In this document: positions 1 to 9,460 of the stretch, in pieces
Layout of the letters: every line of letters begins with the position of its first letter
Numbering within the stretch: position 1 is the first letter of the stretch
Source: Xenorhabdus anantnagensis
GTDB lineage: Bacteria > Pseudomonadota > Gammaproteobacteria > Enterobacterales > Enterobacteriaceae
Length of the DNA stretch: 64,000 nt
Reading direction: 5' to 3'
Assembly: GCF_028598555.1 (NCBI RefSeq)
Contig: NZ_JAQRFN010000015.1
Location: 1-64,000 of the forward strand
Made by a program: the position numbers and the translations under genes
The notes under the pieces: generated by a model
What the model saw: only the letters and a program-made list of their open reading frames with translations
Database searches by the model: none
Told to the model about the DNA's origin: nothing

Positions 1-26
1 TGCTCTACCGACTGAGCTATCCGGGC
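1..26 (-). tRNA. tRNA-Phe, 5' end only (cut by window edge)
   Basis: Read on the minus strand, the first 26 bases give the acceptor 5' strand, D-stem and D-loop of a tRNA and match the start of enterobacterial tRNA-Phe (GCCCGGATAGCTCAG then TCGGTAGAGCA). The anticodon lies outside the window, so the amino acid is assigned by similarity of this half only. tRNA-Phe genes are common integration sites for genomic islands, but nothing island-like follows directly here; mltC is next. Confidence 0.75.
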
Positions 27-130
27 TAACGGGGCGCATTAAACCGTATTCAGCCCAGTCCGTCAAACATTTTCTGCATAAATTTATTTATATGCTTTTA
101 AATTACACAACAAGCTATAAATCCAAACAA

Positions 131-156
131 AATGGAGAGATAATCACCTCTCCATT
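131..156 (-). terminator. Rho-independent terminator after mltC
   Basis: A 9-bp perfect stem (AATGGAGAG with CTCTCCATT) around an 8-base loop, followed on the minus strand by a T-rich stretch. It lies 36 bases past the mltC stop codon. The plus-strand side is also T-rich, so it may work in both directions. Confidence 0.75.
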
Positions 157-191
157 TGTTATTTCTTTACTATAAAATAATTTGATATCAA

Positions 192-1265
192 TTACCTGCG
201 ATAGCTTTTCTGCGCATTGTTCACTTTAATTAAATAGCGACGTGATTCGGCAGAAGGATGCTTATTGGTCAGTGTTTCATAAATATCGCCCGGTTTCATT
301 GAGTTGATGAGCTGAGCTGCTTTTTTCTTATCGCTGGAGAATACACGCAAGACACTGCCTGCACCGCCATTATAAGCAGTGATAACGGCATATCGGCGTG
401 AGGTAGCGTTTTTGATTTCACCTAAATATGTATTTTGCAATATTGATAAATAGGCTGTGCCAGCATCAATGTTGTTCTCAGGATCAAAGAGATAACTACG
501 GCTAGGTTGGCCCGACTTTCCTTGCATCTTGAAAACATCTTGTCCGGCTGTGTGTTGCATTACTTGCATAAGCCCCAAAGCATCAGAGCGACTAACGGCA
601 TAAGGGTTAAAACTGGATTCAGTCTGCATGATGGCAAGGATTAGGGATTCATCAACGCCATATTTGATAGATGCCTTACGGACGATAGGGAGATATTTAT
701 GAGCGCGTTTATCTAAATGGTTAGGAACCAACTGCATAGTGACTGACCAAATAACGTGTAACCCCGACTGGCGTTTTTGCAATTTATCTTGAATCAGATA
801 ATTGGCAAAGTGACGTGCGCGCCACTCCCAGCGAATAGGTTCACCACTATTATCTAAAACCTGCCCATATAGAAACGGTTCTTTGCTGATCTGAATATCA
901 TTGGCATCCGAATAAAGATCGATAGTTCCCGGATCATCTCCCATCAGTAAAGTAGTCACGATCGCTTTGCGTAAATGCTCATCAGGTTCAATTGGAGATA
1001 TGGTTTCAATCGTAATCGTTCCCGTCTCAAAATTAATATGGCTGCGGGTTTTATATTGATCGGTATATTTAACGTAATCTTTTGGGCCTGCAATTAAAAC
1101 TTCCTGCAAACCCCAAATATTTTCAATATTGTGGGCAAATTGTCCCATTAAGATATCGAAACCATTGGTGTCTTTTACGTATTCTTCATTGTATTCAATA
1201 TCTTTTTTGCTAGAACAGGAAATTAAAAGTGGGGTGAGGAGAATCAGAGCCAGCAGTTTTTTCAT
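192..1265 (-). CDS. mltC: Membrane-bound lytic murein transglycosylase C
   Basis: Outer-membrane lipoprotein that cleaves the glycan strands of peptidoglycan between MurNAc and GlcNAc, forming 1,6-anhydroMurNAc. The chosen start gives 357 residues (E. coli 359) and a clean lipoprotein signal with lipobox LLISC, cysteine at residue 17; an upstream in-frame ATG would add 23 residues before the signal and is rejected. The C-terminal half is the SLT domain, with the catalytic glutamate in QTESS at about residue 216 and the AYNGG motif further on. Gene order yggX-mltC matches E. coli. Identity is close along the whole length. Confidence 0.96.
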   Translation of the reverse strand: MKKLLALILLTPLLISCSSKKDIEYNEEYVKDTNGFDILMGQFAHNIENIWGLQEVLIAGPKDYVKYTDQYKTRSHINFETGTITIETISPIEPDEHLRKAIVTTLLMGDDPGTIDLYSDANDIQISKEPFLYGQVLDNSGEPIRWEWRARHFANYLIQDKLQKRQSGLHVIWSVTMQLVPNHLDKRAHKYLPIVRKASIKYGVDESLILAIMQTESSFNPYAVSRSDALGLMQVMQHTAGQDVFKMQGKSGQPSRSYLFDPENNIDAGTAYLSILQNTYLGEIKNATSRRYAVITAYNGGAGSVLRVFSSDKKKAAQLINSMKPGDIYETLTNKHPSAESRRYLIKVNNAQKSYRR

Positions 1266-1371
1266 TTTACAATGCCGTTGGATATTAATGCTGTTGGATA
1301 TTGAGGTTTTATTAATGCTCAAGTTTAGAGCCATACAAAATGGCTCTTATTATGCCAATCGAGCAGTAATA

Positions 1372-1644
1372 TTATTGTTCCGGTGGTGTATAACCGTCGA
1401 TTTGAATGTCATGTCCTTCAAACAGGAATTTTACCATCTCTTGTTCAAGCAGCTTGCGATCTTCTGGATTCATGGTATTTAGCTTTTTTTCATTAATCAG
1501 CATGGTTTGTTTACCCATCCATTGTTGCCATGCTTCTTTAGAAATCTCATTAAAAATACGCTTGCCCAATTCTCCGGGATAGAGCTGAAAATCTTGGCCT
1601 TCGGCTTCTCGTTGCAAAAAAGTACAAAAAATAGTTCTGCTCAT
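1372..1644 (-). CDS. yggX: Probable Fe(2+)-trafficking protein YggX
   Basis: Small cytoplasmic protein of 90 residues, the usual family length, linked in E. coli and Salmonella to iron-sulfur cluster protection and repair under oxidative stress. It begins [10 protein letters not shown] with the conserved cysteine at position 7 that the family is known for. It lies 26 bases downstream of mutY, whose product carries a [4Fe-4S] cluster, and the two are probably cotranscribed, as in E. coli. Confidence 0.96.
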   Translation of the reverse strand: MSRTIFCTFLQREAEGQDFQLYPGELGKRIFNEISKEAWQQWMGKQTMLINEKKLNTMNPEDRKLLEQEMVKFLFEGHDIQIDGYTPPEQ

Positions 1645-1670
1645 AATTAATCCTCAAAATAGTGGGTAAA

Positions 1671-2711
1671 TTAACCCAATTGTTGCAAAAGGTATTCAAC
1701 GGGAGCTGCCAATCCAATCATTGCTGGCTGGCGTAAGTTATACCAAAGTCCTTTGTTTTCATCCATGCAGGAATCAAAAGATAAAATATCAATTCTAATG
1801 GGGACGATATCTAAATGAAAATGACTGAATGTATGACGGAATGCTGTCAGTTGTTCAAGTTTACTGTGAGAGATGCCTGAATTTTTCAGCCATTGTTCCA
1901 GTGATGCCTGATCAGCAAATTGTGGGAAAGCAAATAACCCCCCCCAAATACCAGAAAGTGGGCGCTGTTCTAGCCAAACGGTATTACCATGTTGCATTAA
2001 TAAAAAGTAAGCGGTTTTTTCAGGGATGCTTTGCTTCGGTTTTTTCCCCGGATAATTTGCCCAGCTATGATTGGCGTAAGCAATGCAACCTGAATTAAGT
2101 GGGCAAATTTCACATTTTGGTTTGCTGCGGGTACAAACCATGGCACCCAAGTCCATCATTGCCTGATTAAAATACTCGACGCCTTGTTTAGGGGTAACGC
2201 GAGTGCTGATATCCCATAACTGGTTCTCAACCTCTTTTTTCCCCGGCCAGCCGTCAACGGCATAGTAGCGAGCTAAAACACGCTTCACATTACCATCAAG
2301 AATAGGGAAATGTTTGCCTTGAGACAGTGAAAGAATGGCTCCGGCAGTCGAACGCCCTACGCCGGGCAGGGCAACAACATCATCAAATGTCGTCGGAAAA
2401 TTGCCGTCGTGTAATGTCACAATCTGTTGCGCCGCTTTATGCAAATTACGAGCACGTGCGTAATATCCCAAACCTGTCCACAAATGGAGAACTTCATCCA
2501 GTGGTGCAGCAGCCAAAGAAGCAACGTCGGGAAAACGTGAAATAAATTTTTGGAAATAGGGAATGACCGTCGCGACTTGCGTTTGTTGCAGCATCACCTC
2601 TGAAAGCCAGACGTGATAGGATGTTTTTTCCAATTGCCACGGCAAAGTCTTGCGACCATAGCGGTGATACCATTCAAGTACCACCTGTGAAAATTGCTCA
2701 GCTTCTATCAT
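1671..2711 (-). CDS. mutY: Adenine DNA glycosylase MutY
   Basis: Removes adenine mispaired with 8-oxoguanine or guanine, preventing G:C to T:A transversions. The sequence shows the catalytic region with MLQQTQV (Glu base), the helix-hairpin-helix [10 protein letters not shown] followed by the catalytic aspartate in LDGNVKRVL, a [4Fe-4S] loop with cysteines spaced 6-2-5 ([17 protein letters not shown]), and a C-terminal MutT-like domain that recognises 8-oxoG. Length 346 compares with 350 in E. coli. It diverges from trmB with a 243-base gap that must hold both promoters. Confidence 0.97.
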   Translation of the reverse strand: MIEAEQFSQVVLEWYHRYGRKTLPWQLEKTSYHVWLSEVMLQQTQVATVIPYFQKFISRFPDVASLAAAPLDEVLHLWTGLGYYARARNLHKAAQQIVTLHDGNFPTTFDDVVALPGVGRSTAGAILSLSQGKHFPILDGNVKRVLARYYAVDGWPGKKEVENQLWDISTRVTPKQGVEYFNQAMMDLGAMVCTRSKPKCEICPLNSGCIAYANHSWANYPGKKPKQSIPEKTAYFLLMQHGNTVWLEQRPLSGIWGGLFAFPQFADQASLEQWLKNSGISHSKLEQLTAFRHTFSHFHLDIVPIRIDILSFDSCMDENKGLWYNLRQPAMIGLAAPVEYLLQQLG

Positions 2712-2954
2712 TAGAATAATTGTCTTTATATCTGGTTATTGTTTCGTGAACAGGATTGCAACATAGTGTAACCTCAGTGTAAACCCGAACTTTGTTTCGA
2801 AGCGTTACGCAAACTAGCATTAAAGTTGTGCTTATGGACACTGAACTTGATAAACTCAGCCATCTTTGCATAATTGCGCTCTCTTTGGACAATCCTGCGG
2901 TATATAAAGTCCCGGGCGCTTGAACAAAAGCCTTTAAAACTGACAAAAAGTACC

Positions 2955-3674
2955 ATGATAAATAACGTAATTTCACCGGAATATGATGAAAACGGCAGAG
3001 CGTTGCGCCGTGTCCGCAGTTTTGTGCGTCGGCAGGGACGGTTAACAAGTCGCCAGCAGCAAGCGCTTGATAATGTGTGGCCGAAGATGGGTGTGGACTA
3101 TCAGGCAGAAATGCCCAATATGGAAGAGCTTTTTGGTCGTGAAGCTCCGGTAGTGCTGGAGATTGGTTTTGGTATGGGCACATCATTGGTGACGATGGCA
3201 AGCCAAAATCCAGAGAAAAATTTTTTTGGGATCGAAGTTCATGCGCCGGGAGTTGGGGCGTGTTTGGCATCTGCGGAAGAAGAGAAGCTCAATAACCTGC
3301 GTGTCATGTGTCATGATGCTATCGAAGTGTTGAACAATATGATCCCAGATCAGAGTCTGGAGATGGTTCAGCTTTTCTTCCCTGATCCATGGCATAAAGC
3401 TCGTCACAACAAGCGTAGAATTGTGCAGCCTGAATTTGCTCAATTGATTAAAAATAAGCTGAAAATCGGTGGTGTCTTTCACATGGCAACCGACTGGCAG
3501 CCATATGCAGAGCACATGCTGGAAGTGATGAGTGCAGCAGAAGAGTATCGCAACTTATCGGAAAACGGTGATTATGTGCCACGTCCTGATTCGCGTCCGG
3601 TCACGAAATTTGAGATGCGTGGTCAGCGGTTAGGTCATGGCGTATGGGATTTAATGTTTGAGAGGATAAAATAA
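2955..3674 (+). CDS. trmB: tRNA (guanine-N7-)-methyltransferase
   Basis: Methylates G46 in the variable loop of tRNAs using SAM. The protein has the Rossmann SAM motif [11 protein letters not shown] and the family signature [15 protein letters not shown]. Start at 2955 ([10 protein letters not shown]) gives 239 residues, exactly the E. coli length; an ATG 81 bases upstream would add a non-homologous tail. The ribosome binding site is weak. The stop codon overlaps the yggL start by one base, so the two are translationally coupled. Confidence 0.97.
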   Translation: MINNVISPEYDENGRALRRVRSFVRRQGRLTSRQQQALDNVWPKMGVDYQAEMPNMEELFGREAPVVLEIGFGMGTSLVTMASQNPEKNFFGIEVHAPGVGACLASAEEEKLNNLRVMCHDAIEVLNNMIPDQSLEMVQLFFPDPWHKARHNKRRIVQPEFAQLIKNKLKIGGVFHMATDWQPYAEHMLEVMSAAEEYRNLSENGDYVPRPDSRPVTKFEMRGQRLGHGVWDLMFERIK

Positions 3675-4000
3675 TGGCTAAAAACCGTAGTCGTCGTCTG
3701 CGTAAAAAATTGCATATTGATGAGTTTCAGGAATTGGGTTTTTCTGTAAAGTGGAATTTTCCGGCTGATACATCCGTTGAGGTTGTTGATAGTACGGTGG
3801 ATGCCTTGATTGAAGAGCTGATTGAGCCAAATGGCCTTGCTCTGGATGCCAGTGGTTATTTGCAATGGGAAGGTATCGTCTGCCTGCAAAAAACCGGCAA
3901 ATGTACTGAAGAACATTGCCAATTGGTTGAGAATTGGTTGAAAGATCGCGGTATGGAAGAGGTTGTCACATCAGAATTGTTTGATGTGTGGTGGGATTGA
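3674..4000 (+). CDS. yggL: YggL family 50S ribosome-binding protein
   Basis: A 108-residue acidic cytoplasmic protein of the DUF469/YggL family, reported in E. coli to bind the 50S subunit; its exact role is not settled. The basic N-terminus [14 protein letters not shown] and the C-terminal DVWWD are typical of the family. It shares one base with the trmB stop codon (TAATG) and so belongs to that operon. A stem-loop at 4066-4092 follows and probably ends the transcript. Confidence 0.94.
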   Translation: MAKNRSRRLRKKLHIDEFQELGFSVKWNFPADTSVEVVDSTVDALIEELIEPNGLALDASGYLQWEGIVCLQKTGKCTEEHCQLVENWLKDRGMEEVVTSELFDVWWD

Positions 4001-4065
4001 TTCGCTGTTGCATAAAAATAGCACATTGCGCAAGAATGGCTATTACGCAAAAATAACGCTGTATG

Positions 4066-4092
4066 CAGGGGCTCCTTGGGGAGCCCTGTTTG
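4066..4092 (+). terminator. Probable terminator of trmB-yggL
   Basis: GC-rich hairpin made of CAGGG and CTCC pairing with GGAG and CCCTG around TTGG, with one bulged G, followed by TTTGTC. Its position over the upstream in-frame ATG at 4063 argues against that codon being the glsB start. Confidence 0.55.
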
Positions 4093-4107
4093 TCTGGAGA
4101 GAAAGTG

Positions 4108-5034
4108 GTGAAGGTAAGGTTCTCTAATTCGTTATTGGCAGATATCTTAGAAGAAGTACGCCCTTTGATTGGTCAAGGAAAAGTAGCAGGTTACATTCCT
4201 GCTCTGGCGGAAGTTCCGGTAAATAATTTGGCGATGGCCATTTGTACGGTAGATGGGCAGGTTTTTAAAGCGGGAGATGCAGAAAAACGCTTCTCTGTCC
4301 AATCGATTTCTAAAGTGTTGAGCTTAACATTAGCGATGACACGTTATAAGGAAGAAGATATCTGGCAACGAGTAGGTACGGAACCGTCGGGGCAGCCATT
4401 TAACTCATTAGTACAGTTGGAATTAGAAAAGGGAATTCCCCGCAATCCTTTTATTAATGCGGGAGCATTGATTATTTGCGATATGCTGCAATCACGTTTG
4501 AGTGCACCTAAGCATAGAATGCTGGAATTTGTCCGCAACCTCACCAGTCAAAAAGACATTTGCTATGATGATGCCGTTGCCCGTTCAGAAATGGATCATT
4601 CCAGTCGCAATGCCGCGATAGCTTACCTGATGAAATCATTCGGTAATTTTGAGAATGATGTTATTACGGTTCTACAAACGTATTTCCAATACTGTGCTTT
4701 AAAAATGAATTGCGTTGAATTGGCTCAATGTTTTATTTATTTAGCTAACCAAGGATGCATGATTGGTTCTGGTCAACAAATTTTGAGCCTTCGACAAACT
4801 CGCCAGATTAATGCTCTTATGTTGACGTGTGGTATGTACGATGGTTCCGGTGAATTTGCATTCAGGATCGGTATGCCAGGAAAATCGGGTGTTGGTGGTG
4901 GAATTATTTGTGTTGTCCCCGGAGAATTCACTGTAGCAGTGTGGTCTCCTGAGTTGGATAAATCCGGTAACTCATTGGCAGGTTGTGCGGCACTGGAAAA
5001 GTTGGCCGGGCGTATTGGACGTTCTATTTTTTAA
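4108..5034 (+). CDS. glsB: Glutaminase
   Basis: Serine-type glutaminase hydrolysing glutamine to glutamate and ammonia in the cytoplasm. The catalytic Ser-x-x-Lys motif is seen in FSVQSISKV, with further family motifs NPFINAGAL and the C-terminal GKSGVGGGI. The GTG at 4108 is preceded by GGAGA at a spacing of 7 and gives 308 residues, the usual length; ATG 4063 would place the leader in a terminator hairpin. It takes the place seen for yggF/ansB-region genes near yggL in related genomes. glsB rather than glsA is chosen on similarity to the E. coli YneH type. Confidence 0.92.
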   Translation: MKVRFSNSLLADILEEVRPLIGQGKVAGYIPALAEVPVNNLAMAICTVDGQVFKAGDAEKRFSVQSISKVLSLTLAMTRYKEEDIWQRVGTEPSGQPFNSLVQLELEKGIPRNPFINAGALIICDMLQSRLSAPKHRMLEFVRNLTSQKDICYDDAVARSEMDHSSRNAAIAYLMKSFGNFENDVITVLQTYFQYCALKMNCVELAQCFIYLANQGCMIGSGQQILSLRQTRQINALMLTCGMYDGSGEFAFRIGMPGKSGVGGGIICVVPGEFTVAVWSPELDKSGNSLAGCAALEKLAGRIGRSIF

Positions 5035-5055
5035 TTTTGTCCGTGCTGATGAGAA

Positions 5056-5085
5056 GCTATTACACAAGATGCTATTACACAAAAT
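5056..5085. repeat. 15-bp tandem duplication before the DUF2884 gene
   Basis: Two copies of GCTATTACACAAGAT (the second ends AAAAT) lie back to back in the glsB-yggN gap, followed by a further imperfect doubling of a CAAAAGAAA segment. Confidence 0.8.
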
Positions 5086-5126
5086 AAATATGCAAAAGAA
5101 ACACGCAAAAGAAATCAGGAGAATGT

Positions 5127-5876
5127 ATGTTCCGCAGAATCACGATTGCTGCCTCATTGTTATTTGCGTCTCAGGTAGTTGTTACTCAGGCACAGGCGAG
5201 TTCTGAATGTCATGTGACGTTTAATGATGACATTATTGTCACGCCAAATTCTGTCCAAATTACAGGGGCTAGTGGAAGCCTGAAAATACTGCCCGATGGT
5301 TCCATAACACGTGATGGTAAGACGTTGCCATTGAGTACAAAACAACGTAGCAAGGCTCTGCAATACCAGCAAACAATTCGTCAGGATTTACCGTGGGTTA
5401 AGAAAGAAGCGCAGAGTCATTTGGCGAGTGCCCGGCTGTCGCTAGATAAAGTAGTTGTTGAAACGATGGGTAAAGAAAGTAATGTTCGCAACCGTTTATC
5501 TCAATTGGAATCTGAGCTCAATAAACAAATTGATAAAGTAATTAAAACTCGTGCTGATGGTTTTATGTTCAACGCTCAGGCAGCCAAACAAGTAGAATCC
5601 GAAGGTAAAAAACTTATCGAGCAGAGCCTTGGTGGTATTTTGCAGGATAGCATTAACGAAATGAGCCGTAAAAATAGCAATCAAAATGGTGACGGCAAAC
5701 AGGTGTTAATGTCTCTCCTCGGTGGATTGGGTGGAATGCAAAATGGCTTTGATGCTGAATGGAAAAGGCAGGAAAAGGAATTGAAGCGCTTAAAAGAGGA
5801 AGCGTGTAGCAAAGCCAGTAACTTAGAACAACAGCGTATTAGCCTTATGAGTTCTATTCAAGGCATTAAAAAATAA
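5127..5876 (+). CDS. yggN: Periplasmic DUF2884 family protein (YggN-like)
   Basis: A 249-residue protein with a Sec signal peptide (basic MFRRI, hydrophobic core, cleavage likely after QAQA at about residue 24). The mature part is rich in charged heptad-like segments, notably residues 120-170 and 205-245, suggesting helical or coiled-coil structure. A cysteine pair (about 28 and 228) could form a disulfide. It corresponds in place and character to E. coli YggN, whose function is unknown. A good Shine-Dalgarno (CAGGAGA) precedes the ATG. Confidence 0.85.
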   Translation: MFRRITIAASLLFASQVVVTQAQASSECHVTFNDDIIVTPNSVQITGASGSLKILPDGSITRDGKTLPLSTKQRSKALQYQQTIRQDLPWVKKEAQSHLASARLSLDKVVVETMGKESNVRNRLSQLESELNKQIDKVIKTRADGFMFNAQAAKQVESEGKKLIEQSLGGILQDSINEMSRKNSNQNGDGKQVLMSLLGGLGGMQNGFDAEWKRQEKELKRLKEEACSKASNLEQQRISLMSSIQGIKK

Positions 5877-5877
5877 A

Positions 5878-5894
5878 CCGGGCATTCAGCCCGG
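5878..5894 (+). terminator. Terminator-like hairpin after yggN
   Basis: CCGGGC and GCCCGG form a 6-bp stem with a 5-base loop, starting one base past the stop codon. The following T-tract is poor, so termination may need help. Confidence 0.5.
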
Positions 5895-5961
5895 CAATAG
5901 TTAATTTGAATATGCTCCAGAAGTTAAGACAGCTAATCTATCTGACAAAAATAAGAAGCTG

Positions 5962-6780
5962 TCATGGGCGATAACCGACAAAGACTACACGGGACAGCCT
6001 TCGCTCAATTGAAATTAATTGAGTGGTGGACAAGAAATTCTGCATATTCTTGAACGCTCCGTCACCTTCCATTCTGGTGAGCTGTTCCTTACGTTTTTCA
6101 CGCGCAACACGCCAGCGTTCACTCAGATCAACAACGCTTTGTGTGAGGTCTTCCTGCATTTCAAGGCAAAGGCCAGCTTCTTTGATCAAGCGTTCGTTCA
6201 ATCCTACCGGACTATAGAGGAAATAACCCGGTGTACCCCGCAACATAATTTCTTCTTTACTGAGCATACCCGTTACCAATGTGGGATCGGTATATAAAAA
6301 CCGCCCACCTGGTTTCAGTAGCCGATACCATTCACGTAGCAGGGCCAATCGATCCCAAATATGAATCACAGAGTCGATACACCATAGTGCATCAAAAGTG
6401 CCATCAGGAAATGGCAAAGGCTGACGAACGTCACTGTCAACAAAGTTGCAGCGGTCTTGCAGTTCGAAATCTATCGCAAGTTGTCTGGCAGTGAGAAGGC
6501 CATCAGGATGAATGTCAACACCTGTCACGCTACAGCCGCTGGTTTTCGCCAGGAACAGTGCGGGACCACCAGATCCACTACATACATCTAGCACATGCGA
6601 GCGGTCGGATAATTTAAGCCATTGCGAAAACTTTCTAAATTCATCAACAGAGGACCAGTTGTTTTGTCCCAAATCTTCTCCATAGGTTTCTTTGCGCACT
6701 TCGGAGACAGCTTTAGAAGAAAAACTGCCGAAAGCTCGCTCATAAAAACCAGAGCTTGGGGAAGAGGCTTGTATGGTCAT
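5962..6780 (-). CDS. SAM-dependent class I methyltransferase
   Basis: A 272-residue methyltransferase. Motif I is VLDVCSGSGGPA (about residues 63-74), motif II ends in VTGVDIH, and later blocks LWCIDSVIHIWDR and LLKPGGRFLYTDP fit the small-molecule methyltransferase fold; the N-terminal ETYGEDLGQNNW resembles that of glycine/sarcosine or phosphobase N-methyltransferases. The substrate is unknown. Its ATG overlaps the TGA of the desulfurase gene (ATGA), so it is the last, coupled gene of a three-gene cassette absent from the E. coli locus. A thiol made by the upstream genes is one conceivable methyl acceptor, which is inference. Confidence 0.88.
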   Translation of the reverse strand: MTIQASSPSSGFYERAFGSFSSKAVSEVRKETYGEDLGQNNWSSVDEFRKFSQWLKLSDRSHVLDVCSGSGGPALFLAKTSGCSVTGVDIHPDGLLTARQLAIDFELQDRCNFVDSDVRQPLPFPDGTFDALWCIDSVIHIWDRLALLREWYRLLKPGGRFLYTDPTLVTGMLSKEEIMLRGTPGYFLYSPVGLNERLIKEAGLCLEMQEDLTQSVVDLSERWRVAREKRKEQLTRMEGDGAFKNMQNFLSTTQLISIERRLSRVVFVGYRP

Positions 6781-7946
6781 GGATAGTTCTCCAAACGAAT
6801 TGAATTTAATCGGAAGACAAGGTGTTCGATTGCGGTATCTAATACATCATTGTCAAGATCCGGACTTAGACAAAAACGAACTGATGAACCAGCTTGAGCA
6901 GCGCTTAAGCCGACAGTTGTGAGAACGTATGAGGGTTGTAGTTCTGTGGAGTTGCAAGCAGAGCCTGACGATATAGCTACTTGATGCAAGCCGGATATTA
7001 GTGCTTCCGAAGCAATGCCTTCAAACCGAACGTTCACAATATAGGGTGAACTGCAAGAAAGCTCTGTGTTCAACACAGCATTTGGTACTTTTTGCAAAAG
7101 ACGAGTCACGAAATAGTCTTTCAGCGCCGTGACTTTTGTTTTATGTTGCATAAGGTTCAATTGAGCCATCTGGCATGCAAGACCGAACCCTACAATCAAC
7201 GATGTTGGCAAGGTGCCGCTGCGCAAATGATTCTGGCCGCCACCATAGATAAAAGGCCTTAAATGTTTCGCTATGCGTGAATCGACGAAGAGTGCCCCGA
7301 TTCCTTTTGGCCCCCGCAGCTTGTGGGCGGAAAGTGATAACATGTCAATTCCAGAGTCTTTAACGTTCATGGGAAGTTTTCCAACGGACTGGACGGCATC
7401 TACATGTAACCAAGTGCCTGATTGACGTGTGATCTCCGCTATCTCATCTATCGGCTGAATTGTACCTAGTTCAGAATTCACATGAGCAACACTGATAATG
7501 CGGGTGTCAGCCGTCAATTTAGCCATAACATCTTCTGGTTTTACTTGACCATTAGCTGTAACAGGGAGGTAGTCGACTGTCAGTTCCCGACGAGCTAATT
7601 CTTTGCCAACATATAGCACAGACTTATGGTCAATGGGGCAAAGCAGTGCTCCCGTAGGAGCACGTTCGTTGTGAGCAAAACTGGAGAAAAGTGCGATATT
7701 ATTGGCTTCTGTGGCACCTGATGTGAAAACAATCTCTTCTGGACGAGCACCGATGAGTGATGCAACTTGCTCAGTTGCACATTCGACAGCATGTCGGGCA
7801 CGACGCCCCATCACATGAGAAGAAGACGGGTTACCAAATTCATTGTCCATGTAAGATCGCATGATATCAGCAACTTCAGGAAAACATGGCGTTGTAGCAC
7901 AGTGATCCAGATAAATGATGCCATTAGCGTTTTCATTGATATTCAT
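6777..7946 (-). CDS. Cysteine desulfurase (NifS/IscS/DndA-like)
   Basis: PLP-dependent class V aminotransferase fold of 389 residues that should release sulfur from cysteine as an enzyme persulfide. Seen in the sequence: N-terminal YLDHCATTP, the cofactor region SGATEANN, the PLP lysine in SLSAHKLRGPKG (about K209), and the sulfur-accepting cysteine in SSGSACNS (about C331). No isc, suf or dnd genes adjoin it, so it is unlikely to be the housekeeping enzyme. It sits 12 bases downstream of an unrecognised gene and overlaps a methyltransferase gene, suggesting sulfur supply to a dedicated product. Confidence 0.92.
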   Translation of the reverse strand: MNINENANGIIYLDHCATTPCFPEVADIMRSYMDNEFGNPSSSHVMGRRARHAVECATEQVASLIGARPEEIVFTSGATEANNIALFSSFAHNERAPTGALLCPIDHKSVLYVGKELARRELTVDYLPVTANGQVKPEDVMAKLTADTRIISVAHVNSELGTIQPIDEIAEITRQSGTWLHVDAVQSVGKLPMNVKDSGIDMLSLSAHKLRGPKGIGALFVDSRIAKHLRPFIYGGGQNHLRSGTLPTSLIVGFGLACQMAQLNLMQHKTKVTALKDYFVTRLLQKVPNAVLNTELSCSSPYIVNVRFEGIASEALISGLHQVAISSGSACNSTELQPSYVLTTVGLSAAQAGSSVRFCLSPDLDNDVLDTAIEHLVFRLNSIRLENYP

Positions 7947-7958
7947 AACAACTCTCCG

Positions 7959-8843
7959 TCAAGAGGTGAAAACCTCAACGTTAACGAGTTTCGAAAAGAT
8001 CTCTTCTGTTTGCATTTCTCCGCTTCCACCGGGATCTGCGACGATGACTTTCATGCCAGACAGTTCATACAGGGAGAGAGCTGTACTTACTCCTGTTTTG
8101 ACGGGTTGGAAGCACTCTCCGGGGGCAAAGATAACCAGAAGACGATGCTGCGCATTATAGACCTCAGCTATCATTTCGGTAATTTCCCCTGCACACCCAG
8201 TAACGCCACAGGTAATAAGAGGTCTATAGTCGCCGTTTTCATCCACAAGGGAGACTTCGGTTCCGGGATTAGGGCCATTATCAAGAACGCGACGTTCCAA
8301 GCGTCCTGCTTTGACAAACTTGTCGGCACTTTTTTGGAATCGGTATTTCAGCCAAGTTTCCGGGTAGGCAATAGGATGTTTTCGGCTGGCAAGTATGTTC
8401 TGCTCAGAAAACTGTCCACTGCGCTCTAAGACAGATTTGTACGAAGCCGGAATCGTGCTGAGTTTCTCGTAGAAGGCCTGCCTTAATTCGGATGCAGAAC
8501 CGCTGTCGTGCGAAACATATTGCCAATCATTGATGAGTAGCAGGAATTTTATTGCGTCGAATTGTGGCTCAAGCTGCTCTGCAATCCGAACACCAAGTTC
8601 CCAGGTGTATCCCGGAAAAATGCCTACACGTCGCGCAATTCTTTCGCGCATGGGTGAGATATTTTCTTCGATGATCCCCGGAACAAGGCGCTTTTGCTCT
8701 TCATCGAGGAAAAGCATGAAATGCCCTGCCATGATGACGAGATCCGGATGTGACGTATTAGTTACTTCGGTTAGAATAAGCTCAAGTAGCTCAGCTTCGG
8801 ATTGAACCAGACGGTGACTATTTGTGATATTGAGTTGTCGCAT
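7959..8843 (-). CDS. Unrecognised protein, first gene of the desulfurase cassette
   Basis: I do not recognise this 294-residue family. It has no signal peptide and no membrane segment, so it is probably cytoplasmic. The C-terminal third holds three cysteines in suggestive settings, CGVTGC (about 212 and 217) and FAPGECFQP (about 244), and a glycine-rich DPGGSGE near 270. The N-terminal half is mainly helical by eye, with FLLLINDWQYV near 100-110. A role as sulfur acceptor or carrier for the adjacent desulfurase is a guess from the cysteines and the operon. The cassette promoter should lie upstream of 8843 in an AT-rich gap. Confidence 0.8.
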   Translation of the reverse strand: MRQLNITNSHRLVQSEAELLELILTEVTNTSHPDLVIMAGHFMLFLDEEQKRLVPGIIEENISPMRERIARRVGIFPGYTWELGVRIAEQLEPQFDAIKFLLLINDWQYVSHDSGSASELRQAFYEKLSTIPASYKSVLERSGQFSEQNILASRKHPIAYPETWLKYRFQKSADKFVKAGRLERRVLDNGPNPGTEVSLVDENGDYRPLITCGVTGCAGEITEMIAEVYNAQHRLLVIFAPGECFQPVKTGVSTALSLYELSGMKVIVADPGGSGEMQTEEIFSKLVNVEVFTS

Positions 8844-9460
8844 ATATGCCTATATTTATTTTATTGGTTTATTAGTAAGTTAAAGGCTGTGCTATAGCTA
8901 CTGAAAGTAGTATGAACCGTTTCAACTTTTGTTTGTGGATCACTTAATTTCACTCATTATGCACACCCTTCCTATAGCATTATTAATTATCTATTTGATA
9001 GATAATTGTTCATATACTTGCATATAAATAATTAGCTAACAATTAAATGAATTTATTATTAGTGTTACTTTTATAATATTTTATATGCATTAACATTAAA
9101 AATTGATTCTGTATGTTTTTACGGTAAATCATTAGCGCGTTTACTAGGTGTTTTTTATTTTTCATGTGCGTAATTTATATGGCGTACATTGGAGTGATTT
9201 CATGCTGATTTATTATATATTGTGATTGTTTCTAGAAAATATTTAATCATGACAAAGATATTTTCTACCAAAATGAATGCAATTCTTTGTAAGAAGATTA
9301 TTTTCTTTAGAAAGTATAGGAAGCTTTCCCAGTTGTTCAGGGCATACCTAACCAAAACACTTGGGTATTAGGAATGTAAATGACAAAATATACTTAAAGT
9401 TTATGGATTAAAATAACTAATAATCTAAGCCTTAAAAAATATTATCTTAGTGTTTTTGAT
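8844..9460. other. Gene-free AT-rich spacer
   Basis: No credible coding sequence on either strand. The stretch is clearly more AT-rich than the flanking genes and should hold the promoter of the desulfurase cassette. It leads into the RraA-family remnant that follows. Confidence 0.6.

Noticed and set aside
1-26. Genomic island attachment site at tRNA-Phe
   Set aside because: The tRNA end is visible but no integrase or direct repeat of the tRNA 3' end lies in the adjacent sequence, and conserved mltC follows directly.
2698-3270. Minus-strand frame of 190 codons
   Set aside because: It runs antisense through trmB and the mutY-trmB promoter gap and has no recognisable family; a shadow of trmB.
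4063-4107. ATG start for glutaminase at 4063
   Set aside because: The segment lies in a GC-rich terminator hairpin and would add 15 non-homologous residues; GTG 4108 has a good ribosome site and gives the family length.
6777-7946. DndA of a DNA phosphorothioation system
   Set aside because: The desulfurase resembles DndA/IscS in general, but none of dndB, dndC, dndD or dndE is present on either side.
7767-8429. Plus-strand frame of 220 codons
   Set aside because: Antisense to the desulfurase and the unknown gene; the minus-strand genes have clear motifs and operon structure, this frame has none.
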